Source: Rhipicephalus microplus
Taxonomy: Eukaryota > Arthropoda > Arachnida > Ixodida > Ixodidae
NCBI RefSeq assembly: GCF_043290135.1
Contig: NC_134705.1
Coordinates: forward strand, 54,529,771 to 54,593,770
Length of the DNA: 64,000 nt
Reading direction: 5' to 3'
Of this stretch, positions 23,093-34,044 are shown piece by piece (within the stretch, counting starts at the first letter, position 1; each line of letters begins with the position of its first letter). A model generated the notes under the pieces. That model made no database searches and was not told the DNA's origin. It saw only the letters and a program-made list of their open reading frames with translations. Made by a program: the position numbers and the translations under genes.

Positions 23093-25026
23093 TCACACTA
23101 AGACATTGACCTGCAAACCGTCAATTAGCACAGGTACATCGAGTGATACACGATAGCAGTGTTCAGACATGGGTGTTGGCGTTTTTTTGGTACTGTGCTC
23201 AATCTCTGACGAAATGTCTTGGGCGTTGCGTGGAAGCGTCGATGGGAAGTCTTCCGCACTTCGAGTCTCAGTGACGTCGCCCTCGAAGGCCGTTGCCTTC
23301 AGCTTTTCCGACAAGGCGTCGGGGAGCGTCCTTGTGCCATCACCCCGAAACGTGGCCCAGTGGCTGCGGGTCTCCTCGGAGATGTTGACTACGATTTCCG
23401 TCATGTATAGAGTGCACGCTAGTGCGCGAGGTACTCTTCGATTTTCCTTGACCTTCAACCGTTTTGGGGACGAGGTGAATTATTGTATAAACTGCGCTGT
23501 TCAAGTTGCCGGTGAGAACATTCACGGTAAATGTGACCACCCTCACTGCTATAATAGCAGAGGAGTCGTCTGTTCGACGTACGGCAGAAGTCAGGCTTGT
23601 GCGTCGGTGTTCGGCAACTATCGAAGTCTGAAGCAGAGTGCGCTGAGTCACGACTGATGTCCTTATTGTCTGGATTGGTACGTATGGCATTTTCTGGATC
23701 GCGGCGTGTGGTATTGTCTGGGTCAGAACTCGTAGACTAGAAAGAGGCGTAGCATATCGCTAGGCTTCCGCGTACGTACGACGGCGACTGTCAGTAAATA
23801 CACAAGCCGTTTCCGGATCAACCGACATCAGTCTAAAACGATGGGCGTGCAGTACCTGCTCGACCTCGTCACGGATGACAATGGTGATACAACCGACATC
23901 TGTTTGCCTTGTCTCCTACATCTTTTGCCCCGCCGTGGTGGTCTAGTGGCTAAGGTCTAGTGGGCTAAGTGGGCTAAGTGGGCTAAGGTCTAGTGGCGAA
24001 CCCGCGACCTGCTGACCCGCAGGTCGCGGGTTCGAATCCCGGCTGCGGCGGCTGCATTTCCGATGGAGGCGGAAATGTTGTAGGCCCGTGTGCTCAGATT
24101 TGGGTGCACGTTAAAGAACCCCAGGTGGTCGAAATTTCCGGAGCCCTCCACTATGGCGTCTCTCATAATCATATGGTGGTTTTGGGACGTTAAACCCCAC
24201 AAATCCATCAATCCTACATCTTTTCCATTTTTTCGTGGACGACAGAGTGGATGATCTCACGAAGTAATTCGGTGCTCTTGCTTTCAGGAGTTGATGCATC
24301 ATTCACTTGACGGTCCAAGAGGGCAGACCGTTGGTGCAGGTCTTGCGCCATCATTTCCACATCAGTGAAAAACTCAGCAACACTTTAGGGAGGCCTACGC
24401 ACCAAATTAGTAAAACGTTGTTTCTTCACACCAAGCATGCTATGGCGCAACTTATTTTTCTTATGCCATAGAAGGATCCGCTTGCTTGAAGAGCCGTGTC
24501 ATGTCCTCGACGTACATCAAGACGGCCTTGTTTGCAATCTGAATGCGTAATTGTTCCTGGTGGTCGGGACTCATTAGGCCTACAGATGGCGACGTAGGAA
24601 CTCACCCCAAGATGTCAGAACATAATTTTTGTTCAGAAACTACGTCTTCGCTTCGTCTTTTAGGCGTACAAGTTTTGAAGCTTTGCGGCATCATCCCAGT
24701 ACTCGGTCGCTCCGACACGTTCAATCTCACTCAGCCAGCCGTCAACATTTTCATACTACTCTTTGTGGAAGGGGCTGGGCATGAGCACGTTCTGAACGGT
24801 GCAGTAGGTCGGCGTAGAAGGTGTCGGAGCTTGCACGTGAGCTTGTGTCGAAGTCATAGTCACTGCGTCAATAGTCGGTGTCTCAGGTTGTAGGCCTCGT
24901 TGGTGGCTGCTTGCTCGAAGAGCAAGTGTGTCCACGTGTGCAGGGCTTGTGTTCCGGCTGCTGGGTGGAATCTTGTGCATCAGGTGGACCATGAGTCGTA
25001 GCACCCGCATCCTTCACAAGCTTTTT
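23093..25026 (-). pseudogene. Gypsy gag and protease remnants
   Basis: Gag shows a YVEDMTRLFKQADPSM segment near 24470-24520 and a nucleocapsid remnant RRLLCYYSSEGGHIYREC near 23530-23580. There the second Cys of the usual CX2CX4HX4C knuckle is Ser. A protease-like segment (SLDVPVLIDGLQVNVLV) ends at 23093 in a stop. The gag is further split by a SINE. The family assignment rests on collinearity with the RT and LTRs. Confidence 0.7.
23927..24212 (+). mobile_element. Ruka-like tRNA-derived SINE with internal rearrangement
   Basis: Begins gccccgccgtggtggtctagtggctaa (box A region), has a box B at 24029-24039 (ggttcgaatcc), then a family body with gcacgttaaagaacccc and ends in catcaat. A 13-bp target-site duplication, tcctacatctttt, flanks it (23914-23926 and 24212-24224). 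The same family occurs at 50369-50619 and 50699-50936. Between box A and box B this copy carries extra sequence: repeated gtgggctaa units (23968-23993) and an inverted copy of the box B region. SINEs of this kind are described in ixodid ticks as Ruka; the name is from memory. Confidence 0.88.
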
Positions 25027-25320
25027 GGCGTTTCTGACGACAAACACGCTTTTATAGTATTGTTGAGCAAGCTAGCCAAGCAGCAGCTCTCGTAGATCTT
25101 CTTTGCCCTCGTTCACATGGAATCCCCACAAGCAGACTACGTGGTGATATAAACTTCACTTCTTTTTGAAGAAACTTCCTTCAGAACTAGTGAACAAAGA
25201 CGGGGAAGGGGTGAGATGACAAAGCAGCTATCGATTTCTTTTTGTCTTTATTTCTTCTTGAAGTGCGCTGTTTTTGCCTCATGATCACTCCAGCAACGCG
25301 AGATATGTTACACAGGCGAG
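25027..25320 (-). repeat. Gypsy right LTR (5' LTR)
   Basis: Aligns with 19749-20105, starting cgtttctgacgacaaac and continuing with about 80-85% similarity by eye over the outer 120 bp, then patchily. The right end is uncertain. Confidence 0.65.
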
Positions 25321-25639
25321 CTTGATAGTTGAACTTGTGAAGAATTTCGGGGCAAATATAACTACTATTCGAACAGCAATAAATGATGTAACGCACCACA
25401 AGTTACCTGCAATAATCTTCTTAGAGAGGGATTCGTCGCGGTTGAAAGACGTCGCCACACTGAAATCAAATATAAAAACTTTGTTCTCAATCTTCGGATT
25501 GTATAGGTGCTAGATGGCACCCGTCATAATCCTCACTTTTTTATATATACAATGCACTGTATAACTGATAATGTATATAGAACAGCACGCCGGTGCTCTC
25601 AAATATGAAGGCAGGCTGTGTGCACGCTCTTGAAAGCAT

Positions 25640-26221
25640 TCAAGCTCAATGATTGTGCACATGCTTGGGCCTACCACGCTGCATCTCAATGGACGGAATC
25701 ATTGCGGAAGCCTGTTCAATCAGCGTATACATATGCTGCGAGCCACTTCCCGCGCATCTTCGCTTGTTTACGCGAGAAAGGCAGCACCAGTTTTTAGCCC
25801 CACCTGCCAGCACCCGCACAGCAGTTCTCCAAGGGCAATATCGCAGCATGACGACATTCTCTAATCAATGTTTTCTCCTTCCAGTGTTCCTGGCACAGCT
25901 CCGCGGATACTAATAAAATTGAACGTCAACTTCATGATACCTGGGATTACGAAGAAGTACCTAGTGTCATCAACAAACCTCAAACAATGATCCGACATAA
26001 CGTTTCTACAGCGTGCGGTGATTCTGCGCACGTATACAATGACGCCCATCGTCATTTCACGAATGGTTGTCACTTGACAGTTCCAGCTAGACAACAAGAC
26101 CTCCACCTATACCATAACTGCCGCTGAGCTTTTTGCTATCCGGGAGGCAATAAGGTTCATTTGTGGGGGGCAACCTCGCACATGGACAATGTTCTGTGAT
26201 GCCGAACCTGCCTTGCATATT
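25640..26221 (+). mobile_element. Non-LTR retrotransposon fragment (RT C-term / RNase H)
   Basis: Reads LGLPRCISMDGIIAEACSIS at 25668-25727, the region linking RT and RNase H, followed by a broken HVY-D RNase H start near 26030. TAAELFAIREAIRFICGGQP at 26123-26182 is the RNase H segment with the catalytic Glu. Both ends are truncated and the frame changes several times. The order matches the RNase H-bearing element at 26731-31362, but this is a separate, more decayed copy. 25321-25639 and 26222-26718 show nothing recognisable. Confidence 0.75.
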
Positions 26222-26828
26222 ATGTAGTGCTTCCAGAGACAAGGTTCCTTCGATATTCTAGCCTTAATAATGCAGAGATCTTCACATTGTTTCAGAAAAA
26301 GGTCACATCATTACCTTTCGATAGAGTCTCGTGCCCTTCAGCAGGTTGGGATATGACAATGCAGGTGCTGAAGCTAAAAAGCTTAACCAGTGGCCCTGAA
26401 GTGCGTACTTCGTTTCCACGGCCAGACGCGTACGCTCTGCTTTGTGGCGTAATGCGCAACTCCACGATTGAGAACTGCTCCGTGCAGTCCACTATTCCAG
26501 GGTGACTGCAATACAAGAAAGCAAAGCCTAGCGGGGAAAAACGCGATAATATGATGGCGTCAGTCAAAATAAAATACAATGCCCGCGTCTTGCTGCCCGC
26601 GTTAGCGGGCGGATTCTAGCAAGAATAGACGGGGACGCGTGTGGGCGTCTGTTTTCTGCGTGCGCCTAACGGCCAACGTCAGCGATTTTAAGTTGGGTTA
26701 GTGCCAGCAATGCAACTTCTTCTGGTCAGTGACGGAAGCTACTATAATCTTGCAAGACCGCCATCTCGGGAACTCACGATGCGTGAAACTAGTTTTTAAG
26801 GGTGACAGCCTCCCAACTCAAGTAAGAG

Positions 26829-27536
26829 TTGGTCATTTTCGACACAGTACGGCCGTTCGTGCCGAAACCTCTTCAGTGTCGGAAGTGCTGTAAAATAGGA
26901 CACGTGAGTGCTGTTTGCACAAGTTCTGCTGTGTGCTCCCGATGCTCGGAGTCGCACAACACGGAAGGCTGCCAGGCAGAACATCGCAAACGCGGCAATT
27001 GCCAAGGTCCTCACGAGGCGTCAACAAAGCAGTGCCCAAATGTGAAGAAGGAGATGCAAGTGCTGAGGCAGATGACCAGAAACGGTTCTACCCACAGGGA
27101 GGCTGCTGCCAAAGTGCGACGTCGGCGTTCGCGCCATAGGAAAACTCCTAGCACATCCTCTGCCAAGGCCAGGGATACACCGGTACCCCATATCACGCAC
27201 TCATCACCACAAGCATCAACAAGTGCCAACAACAAGCATCCTCAGAAAGACGCAAGAAACATTGACCCTGACGCGTGGCCAGCGCTGCCGTCAGTGACAC
27301 CGCCAGTAGAGTGGCAGCATCGCCCACTGAAAGCTACTTCAGAGCGAGTAAGTCATGACAGTCAAGATAACGAAATAATAGACGTGATTAAGACCCTCAT
27401 GAAGACAATTCGAGTACTCCTGAATAATATTCAGACTCCGGCTGCCCACAGCACTCTTCAAATATTGGACGCTTTGAATCCGGTGCTATCAAATCTAGAG
27501 AAGCACCATGGCTCTTTCTCTGCAGCCCTTCCGTAA
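26829..27536 (+). pseudogene. Non-LTR ORF1 (zinc-knuckle gag-like protein), 5'-truncated
   Basis: A 235-codon open frame beginning near RPFVPKPLQCRKC. It has three Cys/His modules: CRKCCKIGHVSAVC (CX2CX4HX4C), CSRCSESHNTEGC (CX2CX3HX4C) and a third, CQGPHEASTKQC. A Ser/Pro/His-rich linker and a C-terminal acidic/hydrophobic segment follow. ORF1p of this type binds element RNA. The N-terminal half lies upstream in a different frame or is missing. Its stop (27534-27536) overlaps the ORF2 start (27508) by 29 bases in another frame, a usual arrangement in the superfamily. Confidence 0.8.
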
Positions 27537-28101
27537 AAAAGTGCAAGAGACATCAATTTTCCAATGGAATGCCCGAGGTCTTAAACCACGCATTTCGGAT
27601 TTTCGACCATATGTTTTCAAGAATCAGTTTCCAATTATCGTAATTTGTGAACCACGTCTTCACAATCCTATACAAATTTCTAAATACGAGGCTTTCAGAT
27701 CTGCAATCCGTAACGAAACCAGTAAGGTCATTGTTTACATCAGGGGCGAACTCACATATATTGAGCATCCAGTAACACCGGACGACAGCAACCAATACGT
27801 GTGCCTGACAGTTAAGCGTAAGAACGTGAACTTCACGCTAGTGGCAGTATATATTTCGCCTTCAGGCCGCTTCGACCCAGCAAGAGTAAGCGCCATTATA
27901 TCAGCGACACCTGGGCCATGGATTATTACTGGTGATTTTAACGCTCATCACCCCCTGTGGGGAAGCCAGAAGATGGACCGTCGGGGAAGAGATGAGTCCT
28001 CCTTTGCATCTGACCACCAACTATATTGTTTAAATGACGGCACTCCCACGTTTTTACGGGGTCTGACATATAGTAGCTGTCTCGACCTAACTTTTGTGTG
28101 A
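27508..28101 (+). pseudogene. Non-LTR ORF2 endonuclease domain
   Basis: Starts at ATG 27508 and is open for 197 codons. APE-type nuclease features: FQWNARGLKPRISDF (catalytic Asn region), a C-E-P equivalent at VICEPRL, TGDFNAHHPLWGS (catalytic D and N) near 27930-27970, and SSCLDLTFV at the end. A TGA at 28099 cuts the frame just before SDHIP (28155-28169), which holds the final catalytic Asp-His, so one nonsense change inactivates the domain. Confidence 0.85.
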
Positions 28102-28119
28102 AGTAGCCTAAACACCAAA

Positions 28120-29374
28120 GTGCAGTGGTTTGCAGACAATGAAACGCATGGCAGTGACCACATCCCCACCTATATAAAAATCAAGGGGCTAAGCAAGTCG
28201 CAAATCGCGCCCACTTCACGGATAGACTGGTCAAAGTATAGATCATCCACAGAGAAGCAATGCGAGAGAAACCAAGAAGGTTCTCTTGAAAGCCTAGAAG
28301 GTATAATGAAGGCCGTTATTCAAGAGGCAACGTTTAATTGTGGACCTTTGCCAGATTTTTGCAAATATGAGGTGGAGTTGGAGCGACATCGCGCAAAATG
28401 TCGTCGCGCCGAACGACGTTATAGGCGCACGAAATCCATCTACGACTTGAGGGAAGTGAGACGTCTACAAAAGAAGACTCAACGTCGAATCAGTGCACTA
28501 CAGTCGCAACGATGGCAGTCACTATGCGAGTCACTCAATCCCCACAAACCTCTTTCGCAAAGATGGAGAATAATCCGTGGCCTACGAACATTGCCACAAC
28601 AGAATCTTCCGTTCAAATACCTTGCTCTCCACCAAGGCCGGCGTGAAATTGATGTAGCGGAAGACTTCTGTGCCTGGGTTGCAAACAAGGGGTCCGGGAT
28701 CAACATGAGTAACCTACGAAACGCGCCGGCGTCCAGAGACACTCGGATGGACAATATGTTTTCTCTAGAGGAGCCTCAGGCAGCATTGGCAGCATGCAAG
28801 TGCTCGTCATCGCCTGGACCCGATGGAGTCACTTACATGGCCCTTGCTAACCTAGGACGAACAGCTCAGCGTGCACTTCGCCCTTCTAGCTGTATACAAT
28901 GCCTCGTGGAGCAACGGTTTGGTTCCTCCTTCGTGGAAGTGCAGCCGCCTTGTGCCCCTGCTCAAACCAGGCAAATCGCCTCTGGACATGGCCTCCTATC
29001 GCCCCATCGCGCTGGCCAGCTGTTTTGGAAAGGTGATGGAGAGAATGGTGCTGACTCGCCTGGAGTGGTACTTGGAACATAACAATAAATACCCCGATGC
29101 TTTGACCGGCTTTCGACGTGGACGGTCTTCCATAGACAATGTTGTTGATCTTGTCACGTCTGTACAACAGCAGAAGAGCCTAAAGAGATTATCAGCGGCA
29201 CTTTTCTTGGATATTAAGGCTGCATACGACAATGTATTACATGAAACCATCCTGGACGCCTTGGGCAGCATTCGATTGGGAGGCCGCGTTTACCAATGGA
29301 TCTACAGCTATTTGAAGGAGAGAACCTTCTACGTTCAGACAGAAGATGGCGCAACAAGGCAACATCATACTTAA
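28120..29374 (+). pseudogene. Non-LTR ORF2 linker and RT N-terminal half
   Basis: In the endonuclease frame to about 28865: HGSDHIP, a basic coiled linker with HRAKCRRAERRYRRTK, then SSSPGPDGVTYMALANLG, the first RT motif. A frameshift near 28865 moves the rest to another frame: PPSWKCSRLVPLLKPGKSP, SYRPIALASCFGKVMERMVL, GFRRGRSSIDNVVDLV and LFLDIKAAYDNV with the first catalytic Asp. A TAA at 29372 interrupts just before VPQGGVLSP. Confidence 0.85.
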
Positions 29375-30146
29375 CGCAGCGTACCTCAAGGTGGAGTCCT
29401 AAGCCCCATTTTTGTCAACCTTGTGCTCATCGGCCTCGTTGACGTCCTGCCACACTCCGTACATCTGTCGATGTACGCGGATGACATCTGCATCTGGGCA
29501 TCAGGGGTCACGCGTCTACACGTACGAGCCAGGCTTCAGACAGCGGCTACACTGACGTCAAACTACCTTCAAGGACGAGGACTGGAGATGTCATATGAGA
29601 AATGCTCACTAGTCGCGTTTACGCGCAAGACAATGACGCCATACCGCATCAGAATTAATGGACACACAATCAACTATCAAAAGACTCACCGTTTTCTGGG
29701 AGTAATAATAGATCGTGATTTGTCGCTTACATATCGCTTACATGAAGAAGAAACTGACCATGATCACCCACGTCCTAAGGTTTCTTGCGGGAAAATCATG
29801 GGGTGCATCGGTACGAGCCATGATTCAACCGTATGCTGCACTTTTTCTTGGCTTCATGCGCTACAGCCTACCTGTGCTTGGCAAGGCCCGCATAACAAAC
29901 GTACACGTCCTCCAGTTATTACAAGCTCAAGCACTGAGAATATGCCTCGGGCTGCCGAGATGCGCATCCCCAGCAGCGACTGTCGCAATCGCTCATGAAC
30001 ACCCTATCACAACCTACATTCGTGTCGATGCTTTAAGAACGCACATAGACATGCCACCCAGATTCAATCGCATCACCTCGCCTCCCTTCCAATTTCCAAG
30101 CCATGCTCTGCGTTCTGCTCTGATATTGCCCCATATCGCACGGTGA
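29375..30146 (+). pseudogene. Non-LTR ORF2 RT C-terminal half and thumb
   Basis: Continues with SVPQGGVLSPIFVNL, then SMYADDICIWASG (YADD at 29473-29484) and HRFLGVIIDRDLS. A frameshift near 29740 leads to KKLTMITHVLRFLAGKSWGA and LQAQALRICLGLPRCA in another frame. The last is the conserved segment also found in the fragment at 25668. Catalytic residues are present but split over frames. Confidence 0.85.
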
Positions 30147-30289
30147 TTCCCACGAACTCACGCACGCAGCAAGACCGTCATTACCATTGTGGTGTCTACA
30201 TACACTGGAAGCCCTGATAACCATCCCCGGAATGCAAAAGAAGAAAAATTTGACAAATTTGGCCCTATAACAAACACTATTACTGTTTC

Positions 30290-31184
30290 TGCATGAGAAA
30301 CACAGTGTACGCATTCACATTTACACGGATGGGTCGATCACTTCAACAAGTTCAACAGGCGCAGTGGTAATTCCGGAGAAATCCATCACGATAAAGTTCA
30401 GGACTTCGCATCTGACATCATCTACAGTGGCAGAACTCGCCGCCATTCGTGCCGCTCTGGAGTTCCTAGTTGAAGAACCGCAACAGACATGGTCAATATT
30501 CTCCGACTACAAAGCAGCTCTCCAGGACATTGCCTCGCCATATCGTCATGAACCAAACGAACAGCTAATTGCTGAAATGAGACTGCTTCATCACCGGGCT
30601 ATAGAGAAACAACATGACACAGCGTATCAATAGATACCAGGCCACTGCAGCATTGATGGAAACGACCGTGCAGATGAAGCAGCCCGAACTGCTCATGATG
30701 ATGCCCCTTGTGTAGCTATACCATTATCAAGAACGGACGCCGCTGCAAGGCTTCGATCACTTGCACGAGATTTGACACTCGCTCAGTGGAATTCACCGAC
30801 ATTCACCAACGTCGGCCTTCATAATTTGGACCCACACCTACAGCTCCGTCTTCCATCAGGAATAACCAGAGCAGAGGAGACACTTTTGTGCCGTCTGTGG
30901 ATTGGGGTGGCCTTTACGAATGCTTATTCGTTTCGAATCGGAATGGCAGAAGCCCGACATGTGACAACTGTGGCTGCGCAGAGACTTTCTCCCATCTTCT
31001 TTGCGAGTGTCCCCGCTTCAGCGTGCCAAGAAAAGAACTGTCAAAAGCTTTAGATAGAATAGGCAATCGCCAATTGTCGGAAACAAGGGTATTAGGACAT
31101 TGGCCGAGACCGTCCTCTGCACGCAAGGCACTGAGAGCGTTGTTGCGCTTTCTGCGGGCAGGTGGTCTTAGAGACAGACTCTAA
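30290..31184 (+). pseudogene. Non-LTR ORF2 RNase H and C-terminal zinc knuckle
   Basis: RNase H motifs: HIYTDGS (first catalytic Asp, near 30325), STVAELAAIRAALEFL (Glu), WSIFSDYKAALQ (Asp) and, after a TAG near 30631, IPGHCSIDGNDRADEAA with the last acidic residue. A frameshift near 30955 precedes CDNCGCAETFSHLLCECPRF, the C-terminal Cys/His knuckle, and the ORF ends at 31184. The order RT, RNase H, CCHC fits I-group elements. Confidence 0.85.
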
Positions 31185-31374
31185 ACAGCGTCGTGGATCG
31201 TCTGATGACCTTCTCTCTCTTTTTTTACAACGTCTCTTTTCTCTCATTCTTTATCTCCCCTTAACACCTTCCCCAGTACAGGGTAGCCAGCCGGTCTGAG
31301 AACTGACTAACCTCCCTGTCCTTCCTCATTTATTCCTCCTCCTCCTCCTCCTCCTCCTCCTCCTTCTGGTCAGT

Positions 31375-33733
31375 AGACGGTGCGTATACCATGGCTGAGG
31401 ATGCCAGCGATTACACGAATGGGGGCCAGAAATGACATTCTGTATGTTGTATAGGTCAAAACAACACATCGCAAGTTTGATTCACCAGATACATCTTGGT
31501 GGGACCTCTCTGCTTTTCCGTAAATAAACCTTTCTGTTTTCTGGGGAGACTACTGCAAGTGTAGTTGCGGTTGATGCACTACGGTATTATTCATCATCAC
31601 CTGGAGAAAGGAGGCACGCAACGCATGCTCGTTAGATACAATGCTGTGTTAATATTGTGGCTTATTAAGAAGAATTTTCACTGAGCAGTTTGTCTTGTGT
31701 GGGAAAACTCTCAACCACCCACTCGTTGAACGACGCATAGTGTTAGGTGCCATGTAAATTTATCTGTACATCTAGCTAAAGAGCAGTAAACCATACTGAG
31801 TGGTTATGCTAAACAGTAGTTTACCTGTCTGGGGTTGAGGAGTAGCATGTAAAGGTAAGTACTATGATGATTTTCAGTTGGAGCGAATAGGATTGCCTTG
31901 GACAGGTTTTGAGGCAAGCGCTTTTCGCCAAGCGGTCGTGTGAATAGCGAATATCGTATGGCAAGTTTCTCGAGAAGCGTCCCTTTTCGTGCAGTCGTAG
32001 GCAGCACGGAGTCTGATGTTTTTCGACTGCTGAGGTGCGGTTCGTGCACCCATCCTCAACTAAAGTTCCTAAATAAACTAAAGTAGTGCCCACTGCACCC
32101 ATTTAACTCTACCTGCTCTTTCTTCAGCCATAGCAGTGCCCCTATATCGTCCAGACAGTACCTATGGACACAATCATACCCTTTCCGGCGCACCAGGGAG
32201 TGTGATCCCGTGTCCTCGTGGAAGCAAAAGAAAACATTGACCAAGCATAGAGAAGATAACACTTGCACAGGGGAGAGAGGATGTGCCTGCGCACTAAGAC
32301 GTATGGCACTAGTGTAGCTACTGCTAAGAACTTTACCCCAAGCATCTCGACTGCAGCGCTGTATATTCTGTCAATTCCTGACACCTCGCTTTGTGGACCC
32401 TTTTTCATCCTACACAAACGCTTCTTATACAGCCTAACCTCGCTACATTTAGAGTGCCGCGTCCGACCTTGATCTGTCGTCGTTCGTGTGTTTGCTCGCG
32501 CTTCTGTTTTGAATTACGGACAACCAACTGTTTCTATGACTCTGTTCTTCTCGTATTGAATACGTTATCGTCACTTGTGGCCTGACAGAGGGCCTACCTA
32601 TGTCCTTTTTTGCAAAGTTTTCAAGCAATAGTGTGGCTCTGTATTAAAATATTCAAATGCGACACCAAATGATTTGGTTAAAAGTTTGGTTTTATCTTGT
32701 TTTCTTTCTCACTGAGTGCAATGATTGTCATGGACACCAGCGCTAATTGTGTTGGTTAAAACTGGGTTGTCACAAGTGGCTGTTGTTGCGACATCATGAA
32801 AGATTTTACTGTAAAAAAAGAGCAGTAACAAATATATTTCAACAAAGAAGCACAGCTTGTCCATAGACGTCATAAGCCTCGCACGACTCAAAGTGTAAGA
32901 AGCTTTGCTTCTAAAAAAACCATAAGAATACGTTCAGAGTATCATGTGCTTCATCTAGGGTAGTTTCAGATGGTATATTATTAACCACGATGTAAGTTTG
33001 CTGTGACTTTGGGTGCTGTATTTTTCCTGTGATGTTCTTTAACTTGTACTGGCGTCACCCAGTAATTGGGCCTCTAGAATACCGCCTCAATCGCAATGCG
33101 ACCACCAGAGTCAGTTAACATGATCATTAGAATTACACTCTGTGTATCTATGCTAATGAGCGACTGAGCGCTGCTTACTACAGCGAGAAAGCCAGATGAT
33201 GAACATAATAGATGGAAACAAAGAGCTTAATGAATCAGCGGTTTGGATAACTGAAACCCATCACGTCAAAAGTATGAGCCTAGCAAAGGCCTTCGTTTTG
33301 CCAACAAATTCATTATATTGATGAATCAGTAGTGAATCTTGAAGCCGTTCAATGTTGTTTAGGATTATCGCAACATTGCAAATGGGTGCACAAAAAACAT
33401 GGTTGATTGCTTGGTTCTAAGAGTCAACATAGCACGAACGTAAAACGTGTTTTTACAAAAGTGTTTCAATTTTTGCTGTTCTGTGAACAGAGCTTGCACA
33501 GTTTCAACTGTTTGGGGATGCAAACACGCTGAAGCTTTGTGGTATGCATCGCGATTCAGGCGATGAATCACGATCCATGATCAATTGATTTCAAAGTCAC
33601 AGCATAACCACGGAGTGAATGATGTTGATGATTGAAGCGAGGCCGCTAGAGGGTTTCATTGCTAAAGCATGATCCATTCGCGAATATCGCCCACCACATC
33701 ATCAAAACGTGACAAACGCTGTAAGTAATATTA
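31375..33733. other. No gene recognised
   Basis: 2.4 kb of intronic sequence with only short random frames and no domain, repeat or RNA motif that I recognise. Confidence 0.4.
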
Positions 33734-34030
33734 CAAGGAGGAGGAGCAATAAACGTGTATTTTCGAAACGGTGTAGCGGTGTAGGTTCCGCGTTCATTTT
33801 AGGTGGGAGGTCACCTCATTCGAGGAACTCTCTGACGTTCCCTGCCTCCTTGGCCCTGGTGACGATACATGGTTGTTGGTCCAGGTCCTCCAAGGCCACC
33901 TTGGTCTCCCACGTTTCGAGAAGATGTTTGTTTGCTTTAAAAGCGTCGCAGGTATTCGGCGGAGGCAATAGGTGTGTATTTTCTGCCTTCTGACGCGGGG
34001 GCATGGCTCAGCACCATTCGAGAAAGGCGA
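33734..34030 (-). mobile_element. 3' end of a non-LTR element, 5'-truncated
   Basis: The minus strand reads ANKHLLETWETKVALEDLDQ and a tail ending in REFLE, then a short 3' UTR ending cgtttcgaaaatacacg, TTTATTG and CTCCTCC (complement of 33734-33760). The tail closely resembles the 3' end at 13148-13195, so the two are the same or related families. Confidence 0.7.
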
Positions 34031-34044
34031 GGGTGAAGTAAAGA

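Larger units (their letters stand above)
19749..25320 (-). mobile_element. Degenerate Ty3/Gypsy LTR retrotransposon
   Basis: From right to left on the minus strand: right LTR-like repeat, gag, a zinc-knuckle remnant, protease remnant, RT, RNase H region, integrase and left LTR-like repeat. Numerous stops and frameshifts break gag-pol throughout. The LTRs share cgtttctgacgacaaac and much of the next 120 bp but are strongly diverged, indicating an old insertion. A SINE interrupts gag at 23927-24212. No clear primer-binding site or polypurine tract could be assigned. Confidence 0.85.
26731..31362 (+). mobile_element. Near-full-length RNase H-bearing non-LTR retrotransposon (I/Jockey superfamily)
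   Basis: Carries a gag-like ORF1, then ORF2 with APE endonuclease, RT, RNase H and a C-terminal zinc knuckle. It ends in a (TCC)n tail (31332-31362). The direct repeat cttctggtcagt occurs at 26719-26730 and 31363-31374, and gacgg or agacgg follows each copy: the likely target-site duplication. If so the copy is truncated inside ORF1 on its 5' side. ORF2 is broken by stops near 28099, 29372 and 30631 and frameshifts near 28865, 29740 and 30955, so it is inactive. Confidence 0.88.

Noticed and set aside
23927..24045. Functional tRNA gene
   Set aside because: Box A and box B are present but no acceptor stem or cloverleaf forms. The body, tail and target-site duplications identify a SINE.
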